A model generated the notes under the pieces. That model did not search any database. It was not told where the DNA came from and saw only the letters and a list, made by a program, of their open reading frames with translations. 64,000 nt of DNA from Litsea cubeba (Eukaryota > Streptophyta > Magnoliopsida > Laurales > Lauraceae): positions 69,790,444-69,854,443 of the forward strand of contig CM022948.1 in the NCBI GenBank assembly GCA_012931725.1, in the 5' to 3' direction. Of this stretch, positions 12,501 through 23,200 are shown piece by piece; within the stretch, counting starts at the first letter, position 1, and every line of letters begins with the position of its first letter. A program made the translations under genes and the position numbers.

Positions 12501-13176
12501 GAAAGGATGGGGATTCGTATGCAACTTTAGCAAAAGAAGGTCGGGTGATCAATTTTCCTTGTGAACACGGTGTACATAAGTACCCACTAGGTAGGGTCAA
12601 TTGATGGTTCTCTAAAGAATGCCCAAAGGAGTTATCTACAATTTTTCTCAACATAGTAGCCCCAGGGTGACCTAACCTATCATGCCAGAGCTGTAAAGTC
12701 TTCGGATCACTAAGCTTCGGGCTTAGTTTAAGCTTCGGGCTTAACTTTGTTGTTTTGCTCATAACCGAATGTGATTCAACATTTAAGATTGTCATGTAAT
12801 ATAACCCTGAGGAGAGTGCACTTAATTTTTCTAGTATTTGCTTCTGGCTTCCAATACTAGTAACAATGCATAAGAATTCCTTGTTACCTTCACTTACAGT
12901 CTCAATGTGGTACCCATTCATTCTGATGTCTTTGAAACTAATCAAGTTTCTTCGGGAACTATTTGAGAACAAAGCATCTTTAATGAATAAGTGGGTACCA
13001 TTAGGTAACATTATGTGGGCTCTTCCGGAGCCTTCAATTATTTGCACAGGCCCAGCTATGGTTGATACCTTTCGTGGAATAAACATCAATTCTGAGAAAA
13101 ATTTCTGATTTTTCAGAATGGTGTGTGTTGTGGCACTATCTACCAAACAAAGATTGTCCTCAGTTCCATGATCCAT
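9547..13176 (-). CDS. Ty1/copia pol polyprotein (protease, integrase, RT, RNase H)
   Basis: One uninterrupted frame of 1209 residues in copia order. Protease with LVDSATTHT (about residue 11-19), GAG-pre-integrase with LWHDRLGHPG and CTPCSQGK, an integrase core with D in GDICGP, D in RLDNAGEF and E in NGLAESM, then a region with an EEARN repeat (two near copies of PPEEARN). RT follows with KARLVAQGF and the catalytic AVYVDD, and RNase H with GYADSGYLSD near the C-terminus. All catalytic residues I can place are present. The frame starts at an ATG only 120 bases after the gag stub; the normal gag C-terminus and zinc knuckle are missing, so on its own this copy probably cannot package RNA. The sequence just before the ATG, T-rich then TTTAAG, resembles a splice acceptor, so a spliced leader is also possible. 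Confidence 0.95.
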   Translation of the reverse strand: MDHGTEDNLCLVDSATTHTILKNQKFFSELMFIPRKVSTIAGPVQIIEGSGRAHIMLPNGTHLFIKDALFSNSSRRNLISFKDIRMNGYHIETVSEGNKEFLCIVTSIGSQKQILEKLSALSSGLYYMTILNVESHSVMSKTTKLSPKLKLSPKLSDPKTLQLWHDRLGHPGATMLRKIVDNSFGHSLENHQLTLPSGYLCTPCSQGKLITRPSFAKVAYESPSFLQRIQGDICGPINPPSGPFRYFMVLIDASTRWSDVCLLSTRNIAFARLLTQIIKLRAHFPDSPIKSIRLDNAGEFTSQVFDDFCSSIGIVVVHPVPHVHTQNGLAESMIKRIQLISRTLLMQSKLSVSAWGHAVLHASMLIRLRPTAYHQFSPAQLTSGHQPNISHLRKFGCAVQVPIPPPKRTKMGPQRRLGIYVGYDSPSIIRYLEPMTGDVFTARFPDCQFDETIFPPLGGDNIVPVERHVPEERRELTWNTSTLSHLDPRTSQCENEVRRIVHLQEIANRLPDAFNDAAKVTKSHVPAMNTPARINVPVGQSQNTTAKESAIRQKRGRPIGSKDSAPRKRRNEQSSSCPPEEARNTLEEVPPEEARNAPEEVMTKSVLSRIMEVPGETLEAPEEAPVPDNEEISIFYNYSKERWNRNDIVIDDAFAYAIATQISKVNDDDDWDTEPRSINECRQRNDWPKWESAIKAELESLNKRGVFGPIVQTPKDVNHVGYKWVFVRKRNEMNEITRYKARLVAQGFLQKPGIDYEETYSPVIDTTTFRYLISLAVSQNLEMRLMDVVTAYLYGDLDTRIHMKIPEGFPLPEAKPRSTYSIQLRRSLYGLKQSGRMWYNRLSEYLSKKGYANDPICPCLFIKKFMKGFAILAVYVDDINLVRTPEELEETADCLKKEFEMKDLGKTRFCLGLQIERNSNGMLVHQSNYTEKVLKRFGMDKAHPLSTPMVVRSLDTQKDPYRPIEKNEKVLGQEVPYLSAIGALMYLAQCTRPDIAFSVNLLARYSSAPTQRHWVGIKHILRYLRGTTDLGIFYSYNPIDSSFTGYADSGYLSDPHKGRSQTGYVFLNGNAAIFWRSTKQTLVATSSNHAEILALYEASRECVWLRSLIQHVRSSCQLPSIAGIPNVIYEDNEACIKQIREGFIKGDKTKHIAPKFFFTHELQKNNEIEVKQVCSSNNLADLFTKSLPKSVFQKFVYEIGMRRVHHQTM

Positions 13177-13295
13177 ACCTTAAACAAAATAATAAAACAA
13201 TATAACTATGCAATCATATGATGAAATTGAAATAATTAAACCATTCATTAGGACATGAAATAAATAAATAAAAAGAAGTTTAAGCAACATGCATC

Positions 13296-13466
13296 TCAAA
13301 AGATGAGGGCTAATGTCTTTTCCTCTGGGGACATCTTGTTACCTTCCTTTATAGTCTCTCCTAGTTTCTTGGATTGCAAGTGGATTTTAGCATCCAATTG
13401 CCAAGATAAATAATTGTCCCCATTTATGTTAAGTGCTTTAAAGTCAATTTTAGCCAAATTTGACAT
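13296..13466 (-). pseudogene. Copia gag N-terminal stub
   Basis: The frame starts MSNLAKIDFKALNING, the typical N-terminus of a plant copia gag (IDF.AL.I.G.NYLSW), and stops after about 56 residues at LALIF. A normal gag runs several hundred residues and carries a CCHC knuckle; neither is present between here and pol. Deletion is the simplest explanation. Confidence 0.8.
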
Positions 13467-13611
13467 CTTGCAAGAACTGTAATATGAAATATATATGAAG
13501 TTATCAGTGTGCATATAATGATAAAAAAAAATATTAACATCAAAAGTAATTAAGAAAGGAATTTAAACATGGAAAAATAAAAATTTAACATGTTCTCATA
13601 TTTGAGAATCA

Positions 13612-13924
13612 GAACTGCTGGTTCTGTCAAGACTTCAGGCTTGATTTAGAACTTCAGGTTCATAATACATGAAATTAGAACTTCAGGTTCTGTCAAATCT
13701 TCAGGTTTGGGGTAGAACGTCTGGTTCTAACAAGTGATCAGAACTTCTAGTTCTATCAAAAACTTCAGGTTTAATTTCATGGCTTTATAATTTATATGGA
13801 TTGTTGAATCAAAAACTTCAGGTTTTGATTTATTGATACGAATCTTCAGGTTCATATCATTATTCCAACTTCTACTGGTCCATGAATATGTGAACTTCAG
13901 GTTCACTTTTAGAACTTCTGGTTC
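13612..13924 (-). repeat. Array of 13-bp imperfect palindromes GAACTTCAGGTTC in the copia leader
   Basis: About a dozen copies lie in 313 bp. Full copies at 13649, 13678 and 13892 read GAACTTCAGGTTC. Variants include GAACTGCTGGTTC (13612), GAACGTCTGGTTC (13715), GAACTTCTAGTTC (13741) and GAACTTCTGGTTC (13912). Several more keep only the ACTTCAGGTT core. The outer GAAC/GTTC arms are complementary. Confidence 0.9.
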
Positions 13925-14136
13925 TCTTTCTTTTTTCTTTTTCTTTTTTTTTATAATCAATTTATAGCATTAATAAATTTAAATAAAAAATCGTGCAAGA
14001 TAATGAATAGTAACCAAACACTATAATGACAGTAAAATAAATATCATAAATTAATTTTATGTATTCTAATATGTTGGATTTGAACTATGGTTTGGATACT
14101 ACTTACTGTATTTAAAGAAAAATATTACTCTTTTCT

Positions 14137-14331
14137 GAAATCCACGCTGGGAAGGATTTTGCGATGGAAATCCGCGCTGGGAAGGAATCCGCCCAGGGAA
14201 TCTGCGATGGAAATCCGCACTGGGAAGGAATCTGGGATGGGAATCCGCGCTAGGAAGGAATCTGCACAGGGAATCCGCGATGAAAATCCGCGCAGGGAAG
14301 GAGTTTGCGATGAAAATCCACGCAGGGAATG
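14137..14331 (-). repeat. Array of about 30-bp units GAAATCCGCGCTGGGAAGGA in the copia leader
   Basis: About six to seven degenerate units built from AATCCGCG, GGGAAGGAAT and TGCGATG blocks, close to the 5' LTR and its primer-binding region. It is far more GC-rich than its surroundings. Confidence 0.85.
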
Positions 14332-14396
14332 ATTTCTTCTCTTTGGGCAAGAAGACCTGGTTTTCTTCCTTCTCTTAGAGCTTCGTGCTGATAACG

Positions 14397-14591
14397 TGTT
14401 ATAAAAGAGAGAGACCAAGAGAAAGAAGATTAGAGGGAGAAGAGAGAGCCTTTCTGATATCTCATTAACTGTGTCTAAATACATAGGGAGAGAGCCTATT
14501 TATAGGCAAAGTAAACTAAAAAGGAGGAACCCTAATTCTAACCCTATCTTATCACAAGTGGGCATCCACCCAAGATCCATATCTTATAACA
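14397..14591 (-). repeat. 5' LTR of the copia element
   Basis: 195 bp, same ends as the LTR at 9068-9262. On the minus strand it is followed by CGTTATCAGCACGA, the likely primer-binding region; the match to a tRNA 3' end is only partial. Confidence 0.95.
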
Positions 14592-17246
14592 CCTCCCTTA
14601 TTATATAGATTATATCTTATATCTAATATTAACAGCGGGCCGGGCCGGGCTTGATCAAACCCTAGGCTAGGTCCTAAAGGTTGTAAGCCTTTCAAAATCA
14701 GGCCCTACCCTATCCTTGGACGTTAGTACGAGAGAAAACAGCCGTCGCTATTGTTTGCTTTGGCTGACCAGGTCTCCTCATCAAAGATCCAGGTTGACGC
14801 CCCAACCCATTCACCCCAACCCGACCAATTTCCACCCCAACCCATGCAGACCCAAGCTTCCAAATTGGGTCCATTTGTGGAAAGAAGAATAGTGGCTCCA
14901 CACGAGAAAGATACAGCTGCTGTTTGGATGGTCCAAATTGTAAACAAACTACTGACTTCTCACCCATTTTGAACATGGAAGCTTGACCTAATAACCTCAA
15001 TTTCTTTTCTTAATCATTCATGTGGTGACCACCAATTGAATCATCTGCAACATCTGAACAATCTCAATTTTTATTGGTTTAGTTAACCTCGATTGACCTG
15101 CACATATCCCACGCGTAAGTTTTTGAAATGGCACTTAGACCCAAACATATCTTTAAAGAACCGCACTAACCCACCATTCATTTTGCATTTCTTCCTGTCA
15201 ATGTGCTTTTTGCCACGCCATTGGTCAGTTTTACTCATCAGATTTACATGGCCTTTTTATTGGTTGTGAATGAGAGAATACTTTAAAAGCATGTTCAATC
15301 TCAGGGCCCCACACTATCCATTCACATGGCCCAAAAGTCCCAATAGATTGACAATCCAAACCTTTGGATTAGACCCATGAATAGTTTTATTAACTACCCA
15401 TTTTTTTTTTTTTTTTGTGTTCCATAAATAATTGTCCCCTTGAAGGGGTATGATTTGTCCAATTGATAAATCTTTTGGGATTTAGGGGATTCATCATGTG
15501 ATCTAGAGGATCAACGGAGCGGATTTTGTACACCCATACACCTTTTAATTTGATGGGGTTGGTGATCCTGAAGAAATGGTTGGATTGTTAAACTTAAGGA
15601 TCACTCCTACAAGATCATCCTAGCCATATGAGTGAAATGATAATGGGTGGTAACATCATAAAAGGAATCATTGAGTGTTGACCATTGGTGCATCAGGATG
15701 CCTTTTAGTATCCTGATGTGCTCATTTCATGTTGTGGTCCAGTCAATTTTGTGATCTTAATGTTTATATGGTGGGACATATGCTGACATGGATGCCATAG
15801 AATGATCATTACCCTTCAATTAGAAAAAAAACACACCTAAAATGCATAGTTAAACGATTAGCTTCATTCAATGAACATAATTTTCCATCTGAAGGCCCAA
15901 ATGTGGTGAACAATTTGACCCATGAACTTTTCATTTTGCATTTTTTAATTCAATGGTTAAGGTCATCTGATCAAAATCAAAACTTGGGCAATCTACAATC
16001 GGCACTGCACCAACCCTCCCCTACATGTAATTATGGTGGGCCCCACAAAATGGGTCGGGCTGCTGTTTTGATCATTCACCAAACATAAAAACTGGCAGCA
16101 AGTATTGCCCAAAGAGAAGGAATAATTTGCATCCTTCAATTGGGTGGTTATGTCATCAAATCAATGTGACTTTCAAGCTATGCCCCCCTTAATGGTGGGC
16201 CCCACTGGAAGATCAGCCACTCGAGACCAAGCTTATTTGTGTTGAAGATGCCAAGTCTTACCTAACGTGAAACTCATCCACCAATCATCCAGAGAGAGAG
16301 AGAGAGGCAATGTGATGTGCATTGACCTTAAACACCCGGGGTCCAAGTCCAACCTTTCAAACCTCATGATCCCATTGATCTGCTCCATCCATCCATCCAT
16401 CCATCGATGCACCGCGCCCCATCTAAAACCCAGATGCCAAGATCACGACCATCGAATAGTTTCTTAGCCAATCAAATCTAGCCGTCAGATGTTGATGATG
16501 GATCGTGCTGGATGAACGACTCAGATCACAAAACCCATCTCCCCCACATAAATATCCTTGATCCGAGGACAAAATACTCAAATGCTCGGGCCGAGGATGA
16601 ACTAGGAAGGAGAAGGAAGGACCGGGTCCATCAAAACTCAATCCCCACCGTTGATTTGGACAGATCTGGTGGTCTCTGAAATCCCCGTCCCTTTTAGAAA
16701 GTACCAAAGGTTCCCTTCCTCTTATCACCCCCTCGATGACATCGAACGCTTTCATCATCAGTCATCAGGTCTGATGGCATTCCTGTAATTACCCTGTAAA
16801 CACATGCCCCTTTCGTTATTCGGCCGGCCACCCACATCCAACGGTTACAACAGTCGGATGGGTCTGATTTTTCTCACCCCTGCCCCCTCATCTCTAGTGG
16901 GCCCCACATCCCGATGGTCAGGATCGAGCTGCCCCCTGCCACGTGTACGGCGGATGCGAGCATCCACCACCCCTGCCAGAGCATCATCATAAATCCCAAT
17001 CGATCTTGATGTGATGCATCCATCTCCTCCTTCTCCTTCTCCTTCTCCTTCTTCTACCTCACGAAGGCCTTCTGCAGCAGCTCCACAGAGGCTCTGATAT
17101 GGGGAATCAGTGGCACGGGACGTGAATCTGGACCGTTCAAGGGGTGGTCTTTTGTCCCCTACCGTCCGATCTTCTTCTTCTTCTCTGTCTCTCTGCGGTT
17201 CTTCGATCTGAGACGAGGTCGATTAGGGGGTTAGGGTTTGGGGAAG
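14592..17246. other. Upstream region of the GATA gene, no other gene seen
   Basis: Holds low-complexity GGGCCGGGCC near 14640, an AG dinucleotide run at 16290-16305, a CATC run near 16385 and CCTTCT-rich tracts at 17020-17060 and 17170-17200. The last two look like the pyrimidine-rich leader of the GATA gene. I see no convincing TATA box. Confidence 0.5.
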
Positions 17247-20200
17247 ATGTCCCACACGAGCCTCAATCCTAAGCCGTTGAATTCACGGCCGCCGATGTAC
17301 GTGGACGAAGATGGCCACGTCCACGTGTCCGACCAGATCAACGACGACGGGGACGCCGGAGACCCGTCGGACTCGCAGTACGACGGAGACGTGCTCGAGG
17401 ACGGCGGGGGCGACGAGATGATGGACGGAGACGGAGACGAAGACGAAGAAGAAGATGATGAGGAAGAGGACGAGGACGAAGACGAGATTCCAATCGATGG
17501 AGAGACGATTCCCGATCCGAATCTCGCGGTCCCGTTGCGGTTTCGGAGCATGAATCAGCTCACGCTCTCGTTTAATGGCGAAGTCTATGTGTATCCTTCC
17601 GTTTCTCCCGACAAGGTCTGTAAAAATCACTGCTTTATCTGTTTGTTTGGCTTTTTTTTTTTCTCTCTGATTGCTATGTGAATTTCGTTGTTTGTTTGGG
17701 TTTTATTTGGTGGATTAGAACTGGTGGTTCTTCTTGTTAGAGATTGGTTGTATGTTTTTTTTTTTTACAATTGTAAGTTGAGGAGATCACTCTCCTAAAT
17801 GAATTTACCAAACATTTTAATCTACCGTAGTGGATTGATTAGCATGATGTTTACCTGATGGGCGATCTTAACAGTCCGATCTGTATCCATTGAAATGATG
17901 GGCCATGGGCCAATATCAGTGATTGGTTGATCAGCTATCTAGAATTGCGAGATCAAACCCGCCGAAATATTGGTCTTGGTAAATCAAGTCCATGTGAATG
18001 TAGCGGGATCGATGTTGGTGGAGTGCAACACAAGAGTCACACTGATCAGTTCGTGCTGACTGCGTAATTGATGTCTATTAAGTTGATGTGGGGAATGAAA
18101 CAGTTGACTGTGCATCATGTAGTTCTTCTGAGATGATTTGTATGGATAATGAAATTACGGTAATTGGTTTTTTCATGCAGAGGTTTGGTGTTGAAACGAA
18201 GATTCTATATCCGCTGATACCCAGGAGCCTTGGATGATGTTGTTTTGACTTGGTTCCATTAGTAATATTCTAACTAGAGTGGCCCTCTTGGTCAGTTACT
18301 TTGGATTCTCACTTTCACTCCCGTTTAAAGTCATGATATGTGCAGCTAGTACTTGGAGCTACTAGTTGATAAATAACATAACATGTTGATTGTGAACGAC
18401 TGAATGTCAAGCATCATGATCACTCCTCCCATGGTTATCACCATCGGCAAAATCTTTCCACTTTGTTGCCTCTCTCAGCAGAAGGTGTTAGTCAATTGGA
18501 ATGACTTATATCTCCTTTCGCACTCATTATTGGGTTCTGTACTCATGAACGAAATTGGATGAAGCTCACACTTACTCTTCTTTTTGACATTTGATGAGTT
18601 TCAAGAGGTAGAAACTAAACAAGGAAATGAAAGCGATCTACCCATTTCTCATTCCATAAGTGCAAGCTGTGATGGAAATTAATGATTTAAGCCAATAATT
18701 CTTATCCAGAGTGTCTATACAGTTATCTCAAAGTCTTAACTAACCGGTCAAATGATGTATTGGGGATTACTATTGAATTGATAATGGTGCAAGGTCCTGG
18801 ATGTGATTCTTATTGCTAAAGAAACTGGGCATCATACTTGATGTTGGTATGTAGAAGGTGTATTATGTTGAGTAAGATTTGTGAAATGCATCCTTTGAAA
18901 AATGGACCTTGTGATGAAGTGCAAACAAGTGGATTTTGGGGGTGTATTTCAATACCTTCCCTTCTCGGGCTTGTGTATAGTTGTCCAACCACAGTATTCG
19001 AGTGGTCAAGAGGATGCCATCAGAGGGTGCCTATCCTCCCCTTTTTCATTTTTGTGCTTTTCAATGGTTTTGCAACCACATTCAGGAATTTAAGAGGACA
19101 TCACCAAAGTGGGCTCATGATTTTTGAAGACCTTGAAAGGTTATTGGAAAGAGTAGAGGCTTGCTATGTCTTTTGCACTTTTATGGTAGTGAGGATGGTC
19201 GTCGAATACCTCACCTTCAATTAGTCCACAATGTCATTATCTTTTGTGACACATCAGAGATCAAAATCCGGGGTTTGCAGAGTTTCCTTTTATGGTGATT
19301 TGAAGTGATTTTGGGGCTTTTAGTGAACATAAGTAGGAGCATTGGGGCTGGAGTGGGTCTAGAAGGGGAGATTCCTTTTTATCTTTTGTCTAGTGTCTCA
19401 TGTATGGAATGGAAAGTTGCTTTGGCTCCACCTTGACCTTCACTTGGTGTCGGTGCTCATCTTTGAGTCGATGTGTCTTGTGGTTAGAAAAACGTTAGTG
19501 CAAGTTGGTTGCTTAGAAGTGAAAATTCTTTTTTTTTGTTCTGGAGGGTAGGTTAAATTTTCTGATGGATGTTGCCAAACCTTCAATCTTCTTCCGTTTC
19601 AAAATCCCCTCACTTGGACCGGAAAATCTAGAGAAGGTCTTTTCCTTGGCCGGGGGGGGGGGGGCGGGGAGTACCATTTTTAAAAATGGGGTGAGGTGGT
19701 AAAATCAAAGGAGGAGGGTGGCTTGGTGATTGAAATAATCAGATAAACAAATTGAGCTCAGTTTATTAACATTTGGTGGCATATGTAGCTGTAGATTAAT
19801 TATTGTGGAGAAAAGTAGCTTCTCAAAAAGATGGAGTTCGGAATAAGGGTTCATTTGAGTAAAGAAGTATAGAATAATCAGGTATAGAAGATGACTTTTA
19901 AGTTCATAAACTTTGAGCTGTGTGGCAAATCAGGTGGGTTTGGTGATAGCTAGCTTTTGGAAGAATCTATATTGGTTGTTGGGATGGGGATTTTTGGGGT
20001 GGGTTGCACGTAGGGATGACAACTAGTCAGGTTGGACATTTGATGGTGCAGTCCTAGGGTTAGGATGCAAGTGCTAGGGCACAATTAGGGTTCCCAGGGA
20101 ACAATCACACGAGGAAGAAACAGTCTTCAACGATAAATCTTCTCTTAATTCAATTCTCTCTGAGATTATCAATCTCTACAATGTCATATTTATAAGAAAA

Positions 20201-23200
20201 GAAACTTAAGGGCTAAGAAAACAATCTTAACTAAACTAGGAAACCAAATAATAACCCTATCGAAATTAGAAATAGATCCTAAATACAACTTACTAAATAA
20301 AATCAGAAACTAATAACAATTTAATAAAGAATTCCTAAACTTCCTTGGGTCCCACATGTGGACTACTAGTCTTATTCAATAACGTGGTATTGCTGCTGCA
20401 TCATTCTCCCCAGGTTGGAGAAAGAGTTCGTCCTCGAACTCGGCTCTTCTTCTTGATGTTACTTCTGTAGATAGTGTGCACGTGAAGTGCATCCTTGGTG
20501 AGACGAGAACTTGACCCGTGCTTCGGTGGGGTCGGCTTCATAGGACGGAGTGTGACTTGCGTGGGACCATGCATGAATGTATATGTGTTGTCGCGCATGC
20601 TATTAGTTCCATTCTTATCATACATCCACGGACGACCCAATAAGATATCACAACTATCCATGGGTACCACATTACACCAAACTGTATCTGTATAAGCTGC
20701 ACCAATGGAAAAGGTAACGGGACATGCATATCGGACTTGCACTTCATCACCTGTCATTAACCATCTAGCAAAATAAGGACGATGATGCTTCCGAACTTTC
20801 AGCTGTAAGCGATCCACAAAAGCTTGGGATATAAGATTCTGACAACTGCCTCCATCAATGACTACCGTGCATTCCTGAGCATTGACTGTTCCTTTGGAGC
20901 GGAAAATATTTTCTCGCAACCACTTCGTTGCAGTAGTTGATGGAGCATCGGTGATGACCATGAGAGATTCACCGTCAACTGCAGTGTAAATCTCTAATTC
21001 TTCTGTCTCAGCTGCAACCTCTGTTTCTTTAGGATCATCTGGGACATCCTTCTCGTCACTTTCATTTTCAATCAAGTGGATACGTTTGGGACATTCCCTT
21101 GCACGATGCCCTTGTTGGTGACAATTAAAGCATGTGATCCTATTTTGACCTTCGGGCTTGGTGAATTCTTTTTCCGATGAATCACTCAGTTTAGAACCGG
21201 CAAGTGAAGAATTCTTCTGCATAACCCATTTAGAGGCATTAAGTTTTCTGGCTTGATGATGTGCAATTCCTTCGGCTTTGATAGCATGCTGAACGATCTC
21301 ATCAACATTCTCAAAATGCTGAAATGTGAGGATATCTTGTATGTCAAGTGTCAGCCCATTAAAGTATCTGTCAACTAATACATCCTCATCTTCAGTCAAA
21401 CCACAACGAGCTTGCATGGTCATAAATTCCTCAGAATACTCAACAACTGTCTTAGATCCTTGTTTCAAGTATTGAAAACGTGAACGCAAATCTCTGGAGT
21501 AATTGACAGGCAAAAATTTTTGCTTTAACAAATTTTTCATCTCGGCCCACGTGTCAACAGGGTCAATTTGCTGGTATCTTCTCTTCTTTTGCAACTCGGC
21601 CCACCATATTGCAGCATAATTGCGAAATCGAGTTGCCACCAGTGTAATCTTATGACCATCCGTCATTGGTTTATGTGCAAAATATTTTCAACGCACACTA
21701 ACCAATCCAAGAAGTCATCGGGGTTCAATTTCCCATCATATTCGGGAATCACAAGTTTAATACCCAAATCACGATCAATGTTGACTACATGTGGGTCTCG
21801 TTGATTTCGATGAGGTCCTCCATCATCGCGATGATTATCATCACGCCGATTAGTTTCCAAATTGGTTAATCGGGTTTCAATCCTTTCCAGAGTCGCTTGC
21901 ATTTGAACTTGCATTTGAACCACCGTTGCAGATATTTGATTAACAGTTACCGACAATTGTGCAACGGTTCCCCTCAAATCATCATCATTGTGAGAGGAAG
22001 ACTCCGCGTCAACCTGCTTCTTTGGAGGCATTTTTGTTTAGTGTAAATTTAAAATTTTTTTGACTGACCTGATGTGTAGATCTGCTCACCACGATTACTC
22101 TGGCAAAGACGGATCAGAAATCGTACGGTGGATGAACCGTATCGCAAGGAGAAGTCTCAACCGTTGATCGGATCAAAGCTGCTGTTGATTGAAGTTTGCT
22201 GATGCAGAGATGATGTCAGCACAACTTTACTGGGCTTCAAACAAATTTGGATCCTTCAAATTGACCTAGACCTGAACTCAACCCAAACTGACTTGGATCT
22301 AGAAACTAGGCCCAACTGATGCAGGCCCACAGCAGTTAGACACGTGAGGGCTTTTATGCCAAAGCCTCTGTTTGTCGATGGAGACAAGAAAAAGGGCTGA
22401 AGAGGAGGAGCCCAGAGAAGACGATGGCGCTGCTACCGCTTGACGCTGATGGTTGACGATGGAGAGCGAAAGACTTCTTCGTTGCCGACTGTCAAGGAGA
22501 TGGGCGACGAGGATGCGCTTGCATGCTGGACGATCGTAGCGCAGGTACACACTTCTTTCCTTATTCGCTCTCTTCTCTGTTCTTCGCCATTCTTGCTGCT
22601 ATTTCGTTCCCTCTCTCTCTCTTTTTTTTTTTTTTTTTTTGTCTGGGAGGGGGCGAGTGGTTGTGGGGGTGTGATCTGGGCTGGGTATTGCCAGACGAAG
22701 TTGGTTTTCGGGACGAAGGTGGAGATGGTTTTAGTCGGGTGCAGGGAGATTAGGGTTCTGGGAGGTAACGGTTTCGGCTGGTGGAAGGGAGGGATTCTGT
22801 GGTTGCGATGAAGGGCTAGGTGCTGGGAGCAGATGGATTGGAGATGGGGGAAGGGGTTTTGGTTTCGGTGGTCTGGGGTTTTGAAAAGTTTTGGGATTGA
22901 ACGAAGAGGGAGATTGGGTGTATGGGTTTCGACTGGGTTGTGCGCAGTCAGGGAGCAGGGAATGGGGTTGGGTTCTGCTGGATGGTGCGACGGGTCGGGG
23001 GAGGAATTTTTCGATGGTGCAGGGACGGTGATGGTGGACGGGTGATGGTAGGGATGGGATAGGGGTAACACGCCGACGATCGAGGGATCGTTCGGCTCTG
23101 ATACCAATTGGTGCAGTCCTAGGGTTAGGATGCAAGTGCTAGGGCACAATTAGGGTTCCCAGGGAACAATCACACGAGGAAGAAACAGTCTTCAACGATA

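Larger units (their letters stand above)
9068..14591 (-). mobile_element. Complete Ty1/copia LTR retrotransposon, young, gag mostly deleted
   Basis: Two 195-bp LTRs (9068-9262 and 14397-14591) flank the element, with the 5-bp target duplication CCTCC on both sides (9063-9067 and 14592-14596). The LTRs differ at one base (A/G in the CATAG(A/G)GAGAG stretch), so insertion was recent. In element order: 5' LTR, a repeat-rich leader, a gag stub, an intact pol frame, a polypurine tract and the 3' LTR. The pol type and the CGTTATCAGCACGA sequence next to the 5' LTR suggest the Bianca-like copia group; the group name is inference. Confidence 0.95.

Noticed and set aside
13612..13924. Heat-shock element array
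   Set aside because: GAA and TTC are one base apart instead of two.
22433..23149. 238-residue proline-rich frame on the minus strand
   Set aside because: It runs through the LTR, primer site and leader of the gag-only element and its composition follows low-complexity DNA.
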